64,000 nt of DNA. Source: Gyrodactylus bullatarudis (lineage: Eukaryota > Platyhelminthes > Monogenea > Gyrodactylidea > Gyrodactylidae). Positions 53,901 to 64,000 of this stretch are shown in pieces; position 1 is the first letter of the stretch; every line of letters begins with the position of its first letter. The notes below the pieces were generated by a model. It made no database searches and had not been told where the DNA came from. It saw only the letters and a program-made list of their open reading frames with translations. The stretch is from NCBI GenBank assembly GCA_012064415.1, contig SSNU01000039.1:82249-146248 (forward strand), read 5' to 3'. A program made the translations under genes and the position numbers.

Positions 53901-56900
53901 GTGGGCAGCATGAGTAGGATTCCAGAAAATCTTTAACAAATTCGAATTCTTGATGAAAATATCGAGATTACTGTAAAAATCATAGATTCCCAACTTCATA
54001 TCAATTAGCTTTAGTTTCCAACTTACTTTTTTCTCAACCTATTTGTTAGATTTGTTACATTAGGTAGTCTTAAAATTTCTTCATCTCATCAAGACTAACC
54101 TATTAGATTGGTCTGAAATATATTCATACCCAAATGTCGTTGTATAATTTTAGTCTTGATTGTTTCAGTGTAATGCATTTTGAATTTTTATATACAGAGG
54201 GCGTAGTACTTGTTGATCCTGACTATGTTAAAGATCGCAAAGTTTTCATATCACTCGTTGGAGCCTTCAAAGATTGTCGCTTAGATTTCGACTCTATGGG
54301 AATAACATTTTGTCAGAATCTCTTTCAGAACGTTATTCAAGTATATCCGCCAAATTCCTTAGCGTTTGGCGTGAAAAAGACCAACGAGAATGGATTATCC
54401 GAGGTGGCTACAAAGTTGCAGAGTCGTCTTATCCGCAAACTTGGACCGAATGCTCACCCGTTCTATTTCGAATTGCCAGCTTATTCGCCTGCATCTGTGA
54501 CTATGATGTTGACCAACTTTGAAAATGCTAAAGTTAGTTAAAATTCTCATAGTTAAATTCATTGAAAATATATATTGTCACAGATTTTTAACTATAAATA
54601 TTAGGTTGTGCATTAAGTAATAGGACTATAACTGAAACAAAAGTTTTATTCTTCAAAACTAGAAGGAATTCAAAACAATTTGGTACTGTTAGGAAGGCAA
54701 TTAATCACTCTTTTTGTTAGAACTTGTTAGATGTTTCTAAAATTGAAAGGAATCAGTATTTCTGAATATTTTGATCAGAGAACTTTCAAAATGCTTAAAT
54801 CCTTTTTTGAACTACTCCTCCCTGAAGAACTACTTGGTTCAGAATTATGATTCAATTAAGCCTTCTAGAGTATTCAGGTCTCATTTCGTCTTGGATAAAA
54901 ATATTCAAGATTCTGTCGAATCCTATCTTTCCAGGACAAGGCGAGACGAATCAATTTTTTTTCCGGGTGAGAAATCCGTCATCTCCCTAATGGTAATCAT
55001 CATTTCAAATCTCTAGAACCTTTTCCTAAGGTGAAAAATTGAAAAACAAAACATTAGTTAGAAAATGGATTTGAGCATTTCATCAGGAAGCTACATTTTC
55101 ACTGATTTTCAACTCATCTTTTTCATGTTTTTTTTTCAATAAAAAAATTTTTTTATTCATTCCCATTACTTGGTACCGAATCCATTCGATATTCTCATAA
55201 TCACGTACTTCCATTCGTAGAGAAACACCGATCTCATCAGAATACTCTCTCCCTAACGTTTTAAATATTTCCACTCTTGATTATCAATACTTTTAGAGTG
55301 AATCCCAATTCAAAGAGTCATAAAATTATCTTATTTTAGTTAATTTCCCCAGAGAGGGCCAAGAAGAGAAATAAAATTCCCATAAATTCCCGCCAACAAG
55401 TGTAACAAGTCTGATTATTTTCATTCCCTTTTATGGATATATCTCTCAATCATAGATTTTTATATTTTAAGTTGGGAATCTAGGATTTTCATGTTGTTTA
55501 CTTTTAAAAAATTGGCCATTCTTCAAATTTCGATTTGAATGTGGGAGAGGGGTCAATATATGTTTTTAGAATCAGAATTATAGACAAAACAGCCGAATAT
55601 CGCCATTAGATTTTTGACAGATCCACCAGTTCCAAGAGATTTTGAATTATCGAAATTTCATTAATTCTCAAGAATTGGAAATGGATTCAATAAATGTGTA
55701 TCTGGTAAAAAGATTGCAATAATATTTACAATCTGTGAGATTTTTTGGTTTTTAAAAACGTTAAAATTTAATTGGAATCTGTGTCTGAGAGGGTGCAGGG
55801 TAGTCAATCAAGGGTAAAGTGCTGCAAAAGAGGCAATCCTTCTCATCCAAATAGGGTGGAGATTTGATTTGTTAAGTAGCTCTTTGTACGAATATGGTCC
55901 AAAACAAGATCGGAGGAACTGATACTGGAAAGTTTCAATTTTTTCAATTGTCCCCGCTGGTAGGTTACATAACAACAAAGCTCTGTAGTCAAGATGGGGT
56001 AGAATACATGGTTTAAATAACATCAGTCTTGGGTCTGACGAACGAATTTTCGTAGGTAGTACAATTTGATTCTTAGGGACTAAGGGATGGTTACTGCGTG
56101 AGGTGTCAAGTTTATTATTATAATTGAGTTCCAGGTCCTTTATCTGAGATACCAATAAGGGAAAAAGATTTGGCTCCAATTGAATTTTGGGTGAAAGACA
56201 GAGAATATTAGTTTTGAGATGGTTAAGAGACAATCCAATTTGAGCGAGTGATAAATCTAAGTGATTGAGCTCTTGTTGGATTGTGTCAGAGTTCTGATTA
56301 TTGGGAGCTTTTGATATCCAGACTATCATTATCTAATCAATGTTCATGCTTAACAGCTAGAAATGTTCTGTCTTTAAGATGTGTATGAACATTGGTTTTG
56401 ATATGGGTCACCAAAGTCATATAATAAATAGAAGAAAGAAGATGATGCCTTGATTTCGGGCATACTCGTCAGTGTTATAAATGCCATCTTCATAAAAATT
56501 AATTTCAGAGATTGATCAACGACAGATGAAATTCTTGTTATTTTTTTGTAATACATTTACTTTATAAATTTGTACTTTGGCATACGCATATAAAACTCTG
56601 ATGAGTATACCCGAAATAAAGGCCTTATTTGTAAGATAACTGGCATCATATTCCTTCTTAATTAATAATTTGATGATGCTAGGTCAGAACTATGAGGAGA
56701 AGGCTCCAATGATAGGTTTGGCGTGAGGTTTCATATAAATAAGTTATAAGAGCATATATTGGTCATATATTTTGTAATAGGTCATATTTTTTAAAAGGCA
56801 TATTTATACATAATATATACTTTGCATAGAATATACCTATACCTAATCTAATTGACCAATCACATTCATTCTTTGATTTCCCATGATTAACATTTTGATT

Positions 56901-59900
56901 ACATCATGCAGCGTGCTTTATTCTATATGATTTTAACCATGCCAAAAACTCCAACACCAAGTTTATATAAATAACGCAATTTATCCAACCCTGACTGAAT
57001 GTATTTATTCCTAGAATCTAGAACGAGAGATCTATATTGTAATATTTGATGTTGCACTGCCAACCAAAGCAAATCATTTCTTTTTTATTAACATTGACTC
57101 ATAAGTAGTAGGAAAATTTTAAAAGTCATAAAATATGACCCAAAAAAATAAGTGCCTTTTTATAAGCGCCTATAAATATGTTTTTAGGTCATATTTTTAA
57201 CGCTCTACTCATTACTTATCGCTTAACCTAATAGTCTGCCTGGTTTTAAAATCACTGTCTTAGACAGTCATGATAAATTTGTCTGAGAATAAATCTCAAG
57301 TTTAGAAATTGAAACGCAAAGCTCAAGATTGATTTGGCTATATATCAAATTTCGTTCAAATCCTTCCTTCTCATTTCTCATTTCTCGACAAACACGTATA
57401 ATTGAAGAAGAATGAATGGGGAATCGTTTGCCATCTATAGTGTAGGGTGGGGTGTTGTATGTAAAAGACTAGTGCAATTATCGTGTACATCTCTCTCTCT
57501 CTGAGGGAGGTAGATGCTATCTAATTTCACTCCTTCGATTTTTATCGATAAAATTATGATTTCCATCAAAAATACCAGACTAGAAGGATACTCATTGATT
57601 TGTACGTGTTTGTTGTTAGACTGCCTCTCACCCCCCGCACCACACACTATCTTTACCATTTCCTTTTCAACTGAATTGTCATGAATTTTTGTTCAGGAAG
57701 AAAGATTCCATCTCAAATTCTCATTAACAGTACATCTCTCGGTTTTAAAAATTTCGTCTTTTTTTCTCTAATAAAAATTATAGAAATTGACATATCTGAG
57801 GATTAAAACAACTAATCTATTTTTATTTGTATTAATTTTTCAGAAAAGTTCCTCTTCTTTTGGCCAGTCAGGTCTTTACTTCATTTACAACTAAATATTT
57901 CAGTCTGATAAGTGTATTTACATTGACTTTTGATTTTAATAGAACCGCTGGTTGTCTATCACTGTCTTTTGGCAATCAGAAATTCAATTTTGGTACCTCC
58001 CCTCTTCTCTCTACCCTTTTCCTTCCTTGAAAGTAAGCATAATATTAGGGTTCGAACTCAAAACTTAAAATATCTCCAAATTTTTCCAAAATTGGTTTCT
58101 TCTTAAATCAATGACCTCAGCAAATAGGTTTTCAAGAAAACCTTCTAAATATTTTTCAAATATTTGACAAAATTTTCCAAAAATCACCCTTCTTCAAGTA
58201 ACTATGGTGTGCATCAGTAAAAAGCAATCTTTATGAATTAAGCATATTTTTGTAGCTTAATAAATTTCCTTTCTAAAGAAGGGTAAAGAAAGTGTTTCAG
58301 GTATCTTTCAGTTAGAATTATCGCTCGAGAAAGAGTTGTTTTCCATTGGTGGAACAATGGAACATGAAGGGTTAAGCATTCTATTCACTAAAGTATTAAT
58401 TTCAAAATGTACATTCTATACCGATGTGAACAAAAAATTATCATCTAGTCCCCCCCAGATCTGATCAGCTCTCTCTTTAAAGTACACAAATTCTCCCTTG
58501 GGTATGTATACTTGATGATTCTGCCTCTGGTAAAAGTACAAAATTCCCCTTTCGGTTAAATCTATATATAAATAAGAATGTAGTATTTCAAAAGCGGGGA
58601 AAGAATTGTGTTGTGTAATGATTTTTTCTCTTCTTCTTTTTCTATATTTTCCAAATCACTGAGACGTTTATAGTGAGGAGGAAACTTGTAGATAAACTTG
58701 TAAATTTTAAATACAAAAATATAATTGCTTCTCTCTTATTTTTTAACCAAAATTGGAAATAAATGTATAATTCTTGTGTGTTTATGGGTGTAATCATTGA
58801 TTCATTTCTCTTATAAAAAATTGTTGTAAAGCTAATTGAAAACATGAAGATGAGAATTTATTATTTCTTTTACAAAAATCCAGATACTTTTCTCCAGAAT
58901 TTCAGGGATAAAATTATTTTCTGAACTCAATGAGTTGTTAAAATCTGAAAAAAAGGATCTAGAAGTTTAACTTTTTCTTGAAAAGAGCGAGTTTCTCTCA
59001 ACTTCTATGGCCAAATTCGAATCTTCCGTCTAATGCTGATCAGAGATATCAGAAATCGATAAAGAATGAGCTCAAATCTTGAAAAAGTAGAAATTTCATG
59101 CACTTTCGAAATTCAAAAAACCACCTTATTCGGTCTTGGATTAAATTTCGAGGAGACACTTCAAGCTTGCTAGCTATTTTGACAGGGAAAGCCATTCATT
59201 TTTGATTAATTTAACGACAAGAAGATTGAAATTGAGCAAAATAAACTAAATCTTCTTTAGAGGACCTAGATTCAAATTTTTTTCATCAAGGTTTCTAAAA
59301 TATGACCAAGTTCCCTTTCATTCTTATAATAGAAGTCAACCCCTCTGCTAGAGAGTTAATATTTTTATCACTGACCTTGGGAAATAGATTTTCAGATTTG
59401 GATTAAATTATTTTTAATTAATTAGATCAAGGCATAGAAAATTTCGGATTAAAAATAAGTCTCTAGTGATGAAATTTCCGTAGTGGAACATTCACTGTCA
59501 AAAGAAGTTTAGACGACCGATTGATAAACTAATTTTATAGATCTTCTTTCCTGATATCCCTTTATTCATCTCATATATTCTGATAAAATCAAGTGTTACT
59601 CAGCACAAAAACAAGTTTTCATTGTAAAAATAAACTAATAAGTACACATTCAAAATTTCGATATAATCCACGTGGTGATATCAAAAAAATCTTTCTTATA
59701 CATTTTAGAATTTAAAATTTATTACTTTTTTATTTCCTCTGAAACAAGCATTACTATACGTACTGCATAATGCATTTATTCGTAGAGTAATTCTGGGTAA
59801 AAATTGTTATATACTCTTTTGTATAATTTTGTAAAATTTTTGTTGATTTGAAAGTGGGAGGCTGATCGAAAGAGTTTTTTTCAGGATCAAGATCAGACAA

Positions 59901-61827
59901 GAAAGCTGACTAGCACCGTCAAGTTATCGACAGTTACCCCATTTTCGAGAGATTCTGAATTATCGAAATTTCATTGATTTCCAAGTAGTGAAAATGATCA
60001 AAAAGACGAAATTCCGCTTCCAAACGATAATGAGGTTAGGCATATGATCAGATTCAGTTGAATTGATTTTCTTGTCTAATCTTAATCCTGAAAAAAACTC
60101 TTTCGATCAGCCTCCCACTTTCAAATCAACAAAAATTTTCAGCTCAAAGTTCGAAAAAATAGGATTTTGGCGCCAAATGGGAATTTGAAAAATGAACATA
60201 TTTTTCATAAAACTATTTCATCTTTTGATACTGATGATGAAATTAATGATACTGCAAGTGTAAAAGAAAAAATATCGGTCTATTATACTGTAGCTGAGAT
60301 AAACGATAAAAATGATACTGCAAGTGTAAATTTCCCTATAAAATAATCGAAATAATTTTATAATTATATTCATTATAGAAATGATTATAAATTTTTTCTA
60401 GTCTGTAAAGAATCGCCAGCAATACTTGCCATGTCGAGTTGATTACGAACTAAGGACATATGTGGCCGATAGTAAAGAGTCAGCCATACAAAAAAGGAAT
60501 TCAGTCAAAATGACCATCAGGAAACTCACCTATGCCCCAAACACTCCAGGTGCTCAACCTCGAGCAGAAATAACCAAGGACTTCCTAATGAGTCAGGGTA
60601 ACTTGAAGGTTGAAGCCTCACTAGATAAAGAAGTTAGCAATTCTTTTCTCATGTATCCTTGAATCTTGATGAAAATCTGTAACGACTCAGAAAAAAAAAC
60701 TAAAATTGACTATTCAAAATCACTTCTTTATCCTAATTTAAGCAATCGACTAATTCAACCTGATACACTAAACTCTCTTAAAAATGTATGACTGGAAAAC
60801 CCCACGCACAAAATAAAATCCATGGTTTACTCATTAGTATTATAATGAAAATATAATACATTTATTTGTGTTTTGAAAGATTTTATGGCCGAAGATGGAT
60901 TAATTTCTTGTTAAATTTGATGAAAATTTGAATTTACACTAAACATTTATAGCACTTTCTCCTCATCCTTTTTCCAGATAGTAATAGCTCAAGTAATAGT
61001 TTTTTCTTCTCATAGAATAATAGAAATAGAATAATACCATCAGATGCAGAATGAAAAACTGCTAAAATATAATTCTGGCTAAAAACTAGACGAGTTTAAA
61101 GTTTATATAATTTCAATTTTAGTTTTCAAATGAATTTGGGAAAAAATCATTCAGAATTTAGTTACAGTAAATAAACTTTGGCTATTATGAGCCTACAATG
61201 TCAACTGTCCAAGAACAAGGTCTTGCTAAAAAAAATCAATGCTAAATACCAACAGTTATTTGGAACTAATTTTTTTTTCTTAAAATAAAGAAATTCAGTA
61301 ACCAAGACATCCATAAATCTAAAAATTATAAGAAACCTTCATTCCCCACACACTGGACAATAAATCATACAAATCTTTCAGGATATTACATTTTTTAATC
61401 TTTCATATTCAGTTGTCCCGTCCAAAATTAACGCAATAGCTAAAAAATCGTCCATGGAATTGCAGTGATTAACCCTATTGAGACTATAAGAAAACCCATC
61501 GAGACTTGCAATAAATATGAAAAGATTCTAATGGGAATTCTATTCAATAGGGTTCTTCTGATCCCATCTATAAAAGTTTATTTTCCTTTCCCATCTACTA
61601 ATAAGTAGATTCAAGTACACTACTTTAATTAACTACTTAATTTTAAAATTTTAATATACAAAATCTTTTAAGCGCTTTAAATATACATTGTGTACTTTGG
61701 TGTATTGTTTTTGATCACACATAATTTATTCATTCCTTTCAGAAATATTTCCATGGTGAAGATATTGTCATCAATCTTGTTGTGGATAACAACTCTTACA
61801 AATCAATTAGAAAAGTGAAGATATCTG
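50901..61827 (+). CDS. ARRB-like: Beta-arrestin, first six exons (3' end beyond the window)
   Basis: The exons are 50901-50938, 50972-51002, 51031-51091, 54198-54532, 60402-60632 and 61743-61827; the first two introns are 33 and 28 nt, the rest 1.1-5.9 kb. Frame is continuous for 260 residues. Arrestin landmarks in order are FKKSTPNGKVTVYLGKRDF (the N-terminal phosphate-sensing strand), VDPIEGVVLVDPDYVKDRKV, LIRKLGPNAHPFYFELP, KRNSVKMTIRKLTYAPNTPG and EASLDKEKYFHGEDI. This is the N-domain plus the hinge and start of the C-domain. The remaining C-domain and the clathrin/AP2-binding tail are not in the window. Arrestins bind phosphorylated G-protein-coupled receptors at the plasma membrane, stop signalling and direct endocytosis. 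The stretch before CRVDYE (SVKNRQQYLP) is longer and less conserved than in vertebrate arrestins. Confidence 0.93.
52688..53231. mobile_element. piggyBac-like non-autonomous element (544 bp) with TTAA duplication
   Basis: The ends are CCCTTTCGATACCA and its exact complement TGGTATCGAAAGGG, a perfect 14-bp inverted repeat. Both sides are TTAA (52684-52687 and 53232-53235). TTAA target duplication and CCC/GGG termini are the hallmark of piggyBac elements. No transposase is inside. It lies in arrestin intron 3. Confidence 0.85.
53294..54001. mobile_element. Foldback element with ~270-bp arms (abundant family)
   Basis: The left arm (from ATGAAGTTGGGAATCTATAA through AATCTCGATATTTTCATCAA to CTGATCGAAAGAGTTTTTTTC) reappears inverted at 53731-54001 with few mismatches. 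A partial copy lies at 59838-60195, and decayed relatives at about 33120, 36345, 41240, 45355, 55475, 58840 and 62440. It is non-coding; ORFs on the arms arise on both strands from the palindrome. Confidence 0.8.
54604..55274. repeat. Probable mariner-end and coding-like relics in arrestin intron 4
   Basis: At 54603 the plus strand reads TTAGGTTGTGCATTAAGTAA, which resembles mariner termini. A coding-like frame follows (54771-54968, NYDSIKPSRVFRSHFVLDKN) ending at a GTGAGA donor-like site, and a minus-strand frame at 55274-55083 (EIGVSLRMEVRDYENIEWIR). None is recognised. They are likely decayed transposon parts. Confidence 0.3.
55808..56329 (-). pseudogene. Remnant of a non-LTR retrotransposon reverse transcriptase
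   Basis: A minus-strand frame of about 173 residues resembles the end of a LINE reverse transcriptase. It shows the thumb stretch GLSLNHLKTNILCLSPK, then SDPRLMLFKPCILPHLDYRA, then IEKIETFQYQFLRSCFGP. The order and spacing (LN..KT, LYKSxIxPxLxYG-like, IExxQxxFLR) match the C-terminal half of LINE polymerases. The catalytic YADD region is missing or out of frame just upstream, so the copy is dead. It lies in arrestin intron 4. Confidence 0.65.
56335..59837. other. Remainder of arrestin intron 4, no gene seen
   Basis: The repeat that matches 2318-2400 lies at 56398-56480. A piggyBac-related repeat is at 58255-58380 (matches 47141-47264). A foldback-family relative is at about 58835-58960. The rest is AT-rich and non-coding. 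Confidence 0.4.
59838..60195. repeat. Partial copy of the foldback family at 53294-54001
   Basis: AATTTTTGTTGATTTGAAAG through the central ACCGTCAAGTTATCGACAGT to TTTTGGCGCCAAATGGGAAT is almost identical to about 53495-53848. The outer arms are missing. The near identity suggests recent activity or gene conversion. Confidence 0.75.
60225..60345 (+). repeat. Inverse copy of the CAGTATC repeat, open reading frame retained
   Basis: GATACTG or TATACTG recurs four times. The frame reads FDTDDEINDTASVKEKI, then NDKNDTASVNFPIK and stop, with NDTASV repeated. The reverse complement of 2430-2575 contains IDTDDKNNDTASVNFP, so the coding phrase is shared between copies about 58 kb apart. Confidence 0.5.
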
Positions 61828-62958
61828 GTATGTTTGTAATGTAATTTTGAAATCTCTATTCTCTCATTTATAATCATCCTGGCCATTTTTCTCAGGCGAT
61901 AACTTGAGTATTTATAATACTCTTTTTATTTAGTAGAAGTATCATTTTTTAATCTTACAAATATAATAGAAGTAATTAGAGTAAACGTTGCATTTAATAC
62001 CTTTATACTTTGAGCAATCTTTTATTTCATAAATATCAAATCTAGCCAATGGGCCTCGAGACCGTATATATTTGTATTTAAACTGGGTTCAAGATTAAAT
62101 AGATGATTCGAATTTTCACGATAATATTGTCGAACTTCATCAAGAATATAACTGTTATTGGTTTCTAAACTCATGAGAATGGTAAGAGAAGACAGAGTTA
62201 CAGGTATACTATAGTGATAAACGTTATATTTCGCCGGGTCTCTTCAGACTCCACTCCAGAATGGAGGTGGGATCTCTGAACTTTGGTGACCAAAATTTGA
62301 GCTCTAGAGTTTAAAAAGTGGAAATTAAATGCATTTTCTAAATCAAAAGATGACCTAATTATGTCCAGATTGAAAATTTTTGGTTTATTCTCAACTTATG
62401 GACTCGTCTCACCATGGACATCAAAATAATTATTTTGTAAAAATAGTGAATTCTCATCTTCATATTAACTAGCTTTAGAACACAAGTCCAAGATTACTCA
62501 AAACTATTGTAATTTATTCACGTTTCTCTCTTTTACAAGACCATAATACGCGAATCGGAGTTGACTCAACCCTTCATTTCTCATTGTTACTCCAGGGAAA
62601 GACTTCTCAGCTCACATCATAAGTTATTTATTAAGTATTTTATCAAGTTACAAGAATATGAGTCATTAAGATGAGTGTTCATTGATGTAAACCAAAGTTA
62701 CTTGAGAAATGGTAATTTTTTGAAAACCTATTTGCTGATTTGAAGGGAAAAAATGATTTAACTTTCAATTTGGAATCATTTTCTGGACCGATTTTAGATT
62801 CGTAATCAGTGGAAGTCAGGTTGCGTCAAAAGAAATGAGATTTTAGAGATAAAAAAATATATTCAAAAATCAGCATTAAAAAATATAGGTATCAAAATAT
62901 ATTCTCCAGCTGAATTAATACATTTCTGCTAACGAATAGGGAGCTTTAGGCGTTGATA
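61828..62958. other. Arrestin intron 6 (or later), no exon seen
   Basis: It contains an element X start at about 62110-62260 (minus strand, [20 protein letters not shown]) and a foldback-family fragment at 62300-62475. No further arrestin exon could be found up to the window end. Confidence 0.4.
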
Positions 62959-63735
62959 TGATTCACGTAATTTATCAAAAACGTCCGAAAATCCGTTTAA
63001 AATCATATTTGTAGATATATAAGAAAAGACTTTTTATTCACTAAATGTACATTTCTTTATGGTTCATCAGTAGTCACACATAAATAATGATAAAATTCAT
63101 TGAAAATAATATTTTACAAATTTTGAAAGAAGTATAGTAAAAGTTGAAAAATATAAGAATATAATGTGAACTGAAAAAACACATAAGGATTTACTAAAGC
63201 CTGAAGAAAGGCTCTTTTGATTTACGAATTCCAATGCGACTGTGGAGCTTCTTATGAAGGACGTACGATTAGGAAATTATCAACTAGGTCAAATGATCAT
63301 CTAAAGAAGGATACAGCAGTGACAAGACATATCAAACAGGAAAATCATGAGGTTTCGATTTCTAATTTCTCAATTTTGTATAAAAATGCGGGTGATGACA
63401 TCACTGATTTGTGGGTGAAGGAGAAATTCTTCATCAATCACTTTAAAGCAAACCTGTGTGTTCAGAAAAATTACTCTTATAATCTTCAACTACCTTGGCC
63501 TATTTGAGCTTTTTCACTTTTCTCTCCACTGTTGCTATTTATTGAAGAGTTTTGGTGTTTTTTCAGCTCACATTATATTCTTATATTTTTCAACTTTTAC
63601 TATACTTCTTTCAAAATTTGTAAAATATTATTTTCAATGAACTTTATCATTATTTATGTGTGACTACTGATGAACCATAAAGAAATGTACATTTAGTGAA
63701 TAAAAAATCTTTTCTTATATATCTACAAATAGGAA
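62959..63735 (+). mobile_element. GIY-YIG-bearing element with ~180-bp inverted repeats, Penelope-like
   Basis: Arms 63009-63188 and 63555-63735 are inverted, from ATTTGTAGATATATAAGAAA inward to GTGAACTGAAAAAACAC, with very few differences. Between them lies a GIY-YIG-like coding stretch (listed separately). The piece 62959-63008 outside the left arm carries the conserved reverse-strand MILNGFSDVFDKLRE frame and is also present in the 43565 copy. The right arm abuts a mariner transposase at 63736, so the element inserted into it. Confidence 0.75.
63190..63507 (+). CDS. C-terminal GIY-YIG-type endonuclease domain (retroelement fragment)
   Basis: A frame of about 100 residues ends at 63507. 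The start at 63217 is not an ATG; the frame is open a little further upstream (KALLIYEFQCDCGASYEGRT). The CxCGxxYxGxTxRxLxxRxxxH pattern, RHIKQENHE, and a C-terminal Ile/Asn/Lys-rich end are those of the GIY-YIG nuclease at the C-terminus of Penelope-like elements. Without the reverse transcriptase it is a fragment. It lies in the loop between two inverted repeats, an arrangement I would not expect from a simple truncation. Confidence 0.6.
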
Positions 63736-64000
63736 GCTGATCGATCCCATCAGCGTAAAATTCTTGACTTTTTGAATCGAAAAAGGTGATCAGGCCATTT
63801 TCGACCTCTCCTTTATTGAGGAATTTTTTACCCTTCAGAAAGTGTTGCATCGACCTGAAAAAAGATGATAATCTGATAGGGCTAGATCAGGACTATACGG
63901 AGGATGTTCTAAGACATCGATATTCTCCTCTTGAAAAAAATTTTTGACATCTCTTGCTAGATGTGGTCGGGCGTTATCTTATTGGAATGAAATTCGTCCG
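63736..64000 (-). pseudogene. Mariner transposase fragment, frameshifted and truncated
   Basis: The minus strand from 64000 reads DNARPHLARDVKNFFQ, then PPYSPDLALSDYHLF (the last two acids of the DD34D triad), then after a one-base shift near 63850 FLKGKKFLNKG and FFDSKSQEFYADGIDQLP. These are standard mariner landmarks. It is cut at 63735 by the inverted-repeat element and continues past the window end on its 5' side. The frameshift makes it inactive. Confidence 0.85.

Larger units (their letters stand above)
51092..54197. other. Arrestin intron 3, mostly non-coding with two inverted-repeat elements
   Basis: AT-rich sequence without genes from 51.1 to 52.7 kb. It then holds the piggyBac-like element (52688-53231) and the foldback element (53294-54001), almost back to back. 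Confidence 0.5.

Noticed and set aside
53805..53999. Mirror-image ORFs on opposite strands at 53286-53525 and 53805-53999
   Set aside because: They encode nearly the same peptide only because they are the two arms of an inverted repeat; no independent sign of coding.
54274..54522. 82-codon ORF within arrestin exon 4
   Set aside because: It is a shadow of the arrestin frame, which has clear family motifs.
56601..56640. CTGATGAGTATACCCGAAAT looked like another hammerhead core
   Set aside because: CTGATGA and GAAA are at a fitting distance, but the stem II part (GTATACC) has no room for a loop and no stem I pairing could be found between the flanks.

Overview
This is an AT-rich animal nuclear sequence. 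The genes are spliced with GT-AG introns, coding islands sit far apart, polyadenylation signals follow the stop codons, and the protein set includes a Fos-type bZIP factor, a beta-arrestin and a mitochondrial ribosomal protein. The species cannot be named from sequence alone. Two features narrow it. First, introns fall into two size classes, about 25-38 nt and more than 1 kb. Second, there is a tRNA-headed SINE carrying a hammerhead ribozyme. Both are known from parasitic flatworms such as schistosomes, so a flatworm or another fast-evolving spiralian is my best inference, not a proof.

Layout. 1-2.15 kb: the 3' end of an unrecognised gene, then a divergent pair of small unrecognised genes that share a C-terminal module. 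2.4-7.8 kb: a repeat with a recurring CAGTATC motif, a 2.56-kb inverted repeat centred on a 725-base assembly gap, and transposon relics. 8.1-13.9 kb (minus strand): a complete 3-exon lysosomal phospholipase A2/LCAT-family gene whose first intron holds a hAT transposon with perfect 8-bp target duplications. 13.9-16.8 kb: a cluster of inverted-repeat elements, including a MULE with ~190-bp terminal inverted repeats. 17.2-19.8 kb: a 776-residue unrecognised protein, possibly a distant relative of the divergent pair. 20.7-26.0 kb (minus): a 3-exon Fos-like bZIP gene, with the hammerhead SINE in its long intron. 27.9-28.2 kb: a small hydrophobic ORF. 28.8-32.7 kb: complete MRPS12, whose long intron holds a broken IS630/Tc1/mariner element. 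35.8-50.5 kb: two tandem lysophospholipid acyltransferase genes of the LCLAT1/AGPAT type, with a possible nested antisense gene. 50.9 kb to past 61.8 kb: the 5' two thirds of a beta-arrestin gene. 62-64 kb: a GIY-YIG element with long inverted repeats inserted into a mariner transposase.

The host genes are housekeeping or signalling genes and show no operon-like relationship. The two acyltransferases are the only clear local duplication. Transposons dominate the introns and spacers: hAT, MULE, piggyBac-like, IS630/mariner, LINE, Penelope-like, and several foldback families. All splice models here were built by hand from reading-frame phase, splice-site sequence and family alignment from memory; none has been checked against transcripts.
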